Assembly: GCA_034659075.1 (NCBI GenBank)
Contig: JAYEGM010000250.1
Span: 1-7,265, forward strand
Source of the DNA: BMS3Bbin11 sp034659075
GTDB lineage: Bacteria; Pseudomonadota; Gammaproteobacteria; BMS3Bbin11
Reading direction: 5' to 3'
Length of the DNA stretch: 7,265 bases
The position numbers and the translations under genes are program-made. The notes beneath the pieces are model-generated. The model ran no database searches. It was not told the DNA's origin and saw only the letters and a program-made list of their open reading frames with translations. Below are positions 7,230 through 7,265 of this stretch, one piece after another; position 1 is the stretch's first letter, and each line of letters begins with the position of its first letter.

Positions 7230-7265
7230 TTCCCTGCGATGCTCAGATAAGCTGGCGGGGTGTGA

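Larger units (their letters stand above)
7035..7265. other. Non-coding right end resembling a dispersed intergenic repeat
   Basis: No convincing gene lies here. The part from about 7121 resembles, from memory, a sequence scattered between genes in many gammaproteobacteria, recognisable by its ttttctttgcttgctcaaag core followed by agtaaccaaaagaaag. It contains three successive inverted repeats. I cannot verify copy number from one window, and the element may extend beyond the right edge. Confidence 0.45.

Overview
The window looks like a chromosomal stretch from a proteobacterium, most likely a gammaproteobacterium. This rests on protein style (a ParA-type ATPase, a DUF302 protein, an acyl-protein-thioesterase-like hydrolase) and on a right-hand intergenic region that resembles, from memory, a dispersed gammaproteobacterial repeat. 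Base composition is moderate. No RNA gene, CRISPR array, transposase or phage gene is visible, and every supported gene lies on the + strand.

Layout: (1) Positions 1-354 are the 3' end of a gene that starts outside the window. It encodes an Ala/Glu/Lys/Arg helix built from 36-bp repeats and ends in a histone-H1-like Lys/Ala tail. (2) At 393-1022 is a secreted protein with an acidic middle and a Gly/Pro/Tyr/Phe-rich tail. (3) At 1125-1880 is a periplasmic protein resembling DUF4412/LolA-like proteins, with an internal duplication. (4) At 1883-2542 is a short ParA/MinD-type ATPase starting at GTG. (5) At 2591-3523 is a membrane-anchored protein with a polyglutamine linker and a TPR-like C-terminus. 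(6) At 3578-4165 is a membrane-anchored DUF302 protein. (7) At 4187-4828 is a one-helix membrane protein with a coiled coil and a Pro/Tyr-rich tail. (8) At 4848-6329 is a dynamin-family GTPase with two C-terminal membrane helices. (9) At 6363-7034 is a serine hydrolase of the phospholipase/carboxylesterase family. (10) Positions 7035-7265 are non-coding, with three successive inverted repeats.

Genes 2-8 are co-directional with short gaps (2 to about 102 bp), so several are probably co-transcribed. The combination is unusual: a ParA-type positioning ATPase and a dynamin-like membrane-remodelling GTPase flank three membrane-anchored proteins with low-complexity or coiled-coil parts, preceded by two exported proteins. 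A reasonable hypothesis is an envelope-associated system that positions or remodels a membrane or a subcellular inclusion. The Gly/Pro/Tyr-rich secreted protein recalls sulfur-globule proteins only in composition, so a link to sulfur inclusions is speculation. The hydrolase at the end has a normal housekeeping look and may not belong to the system.
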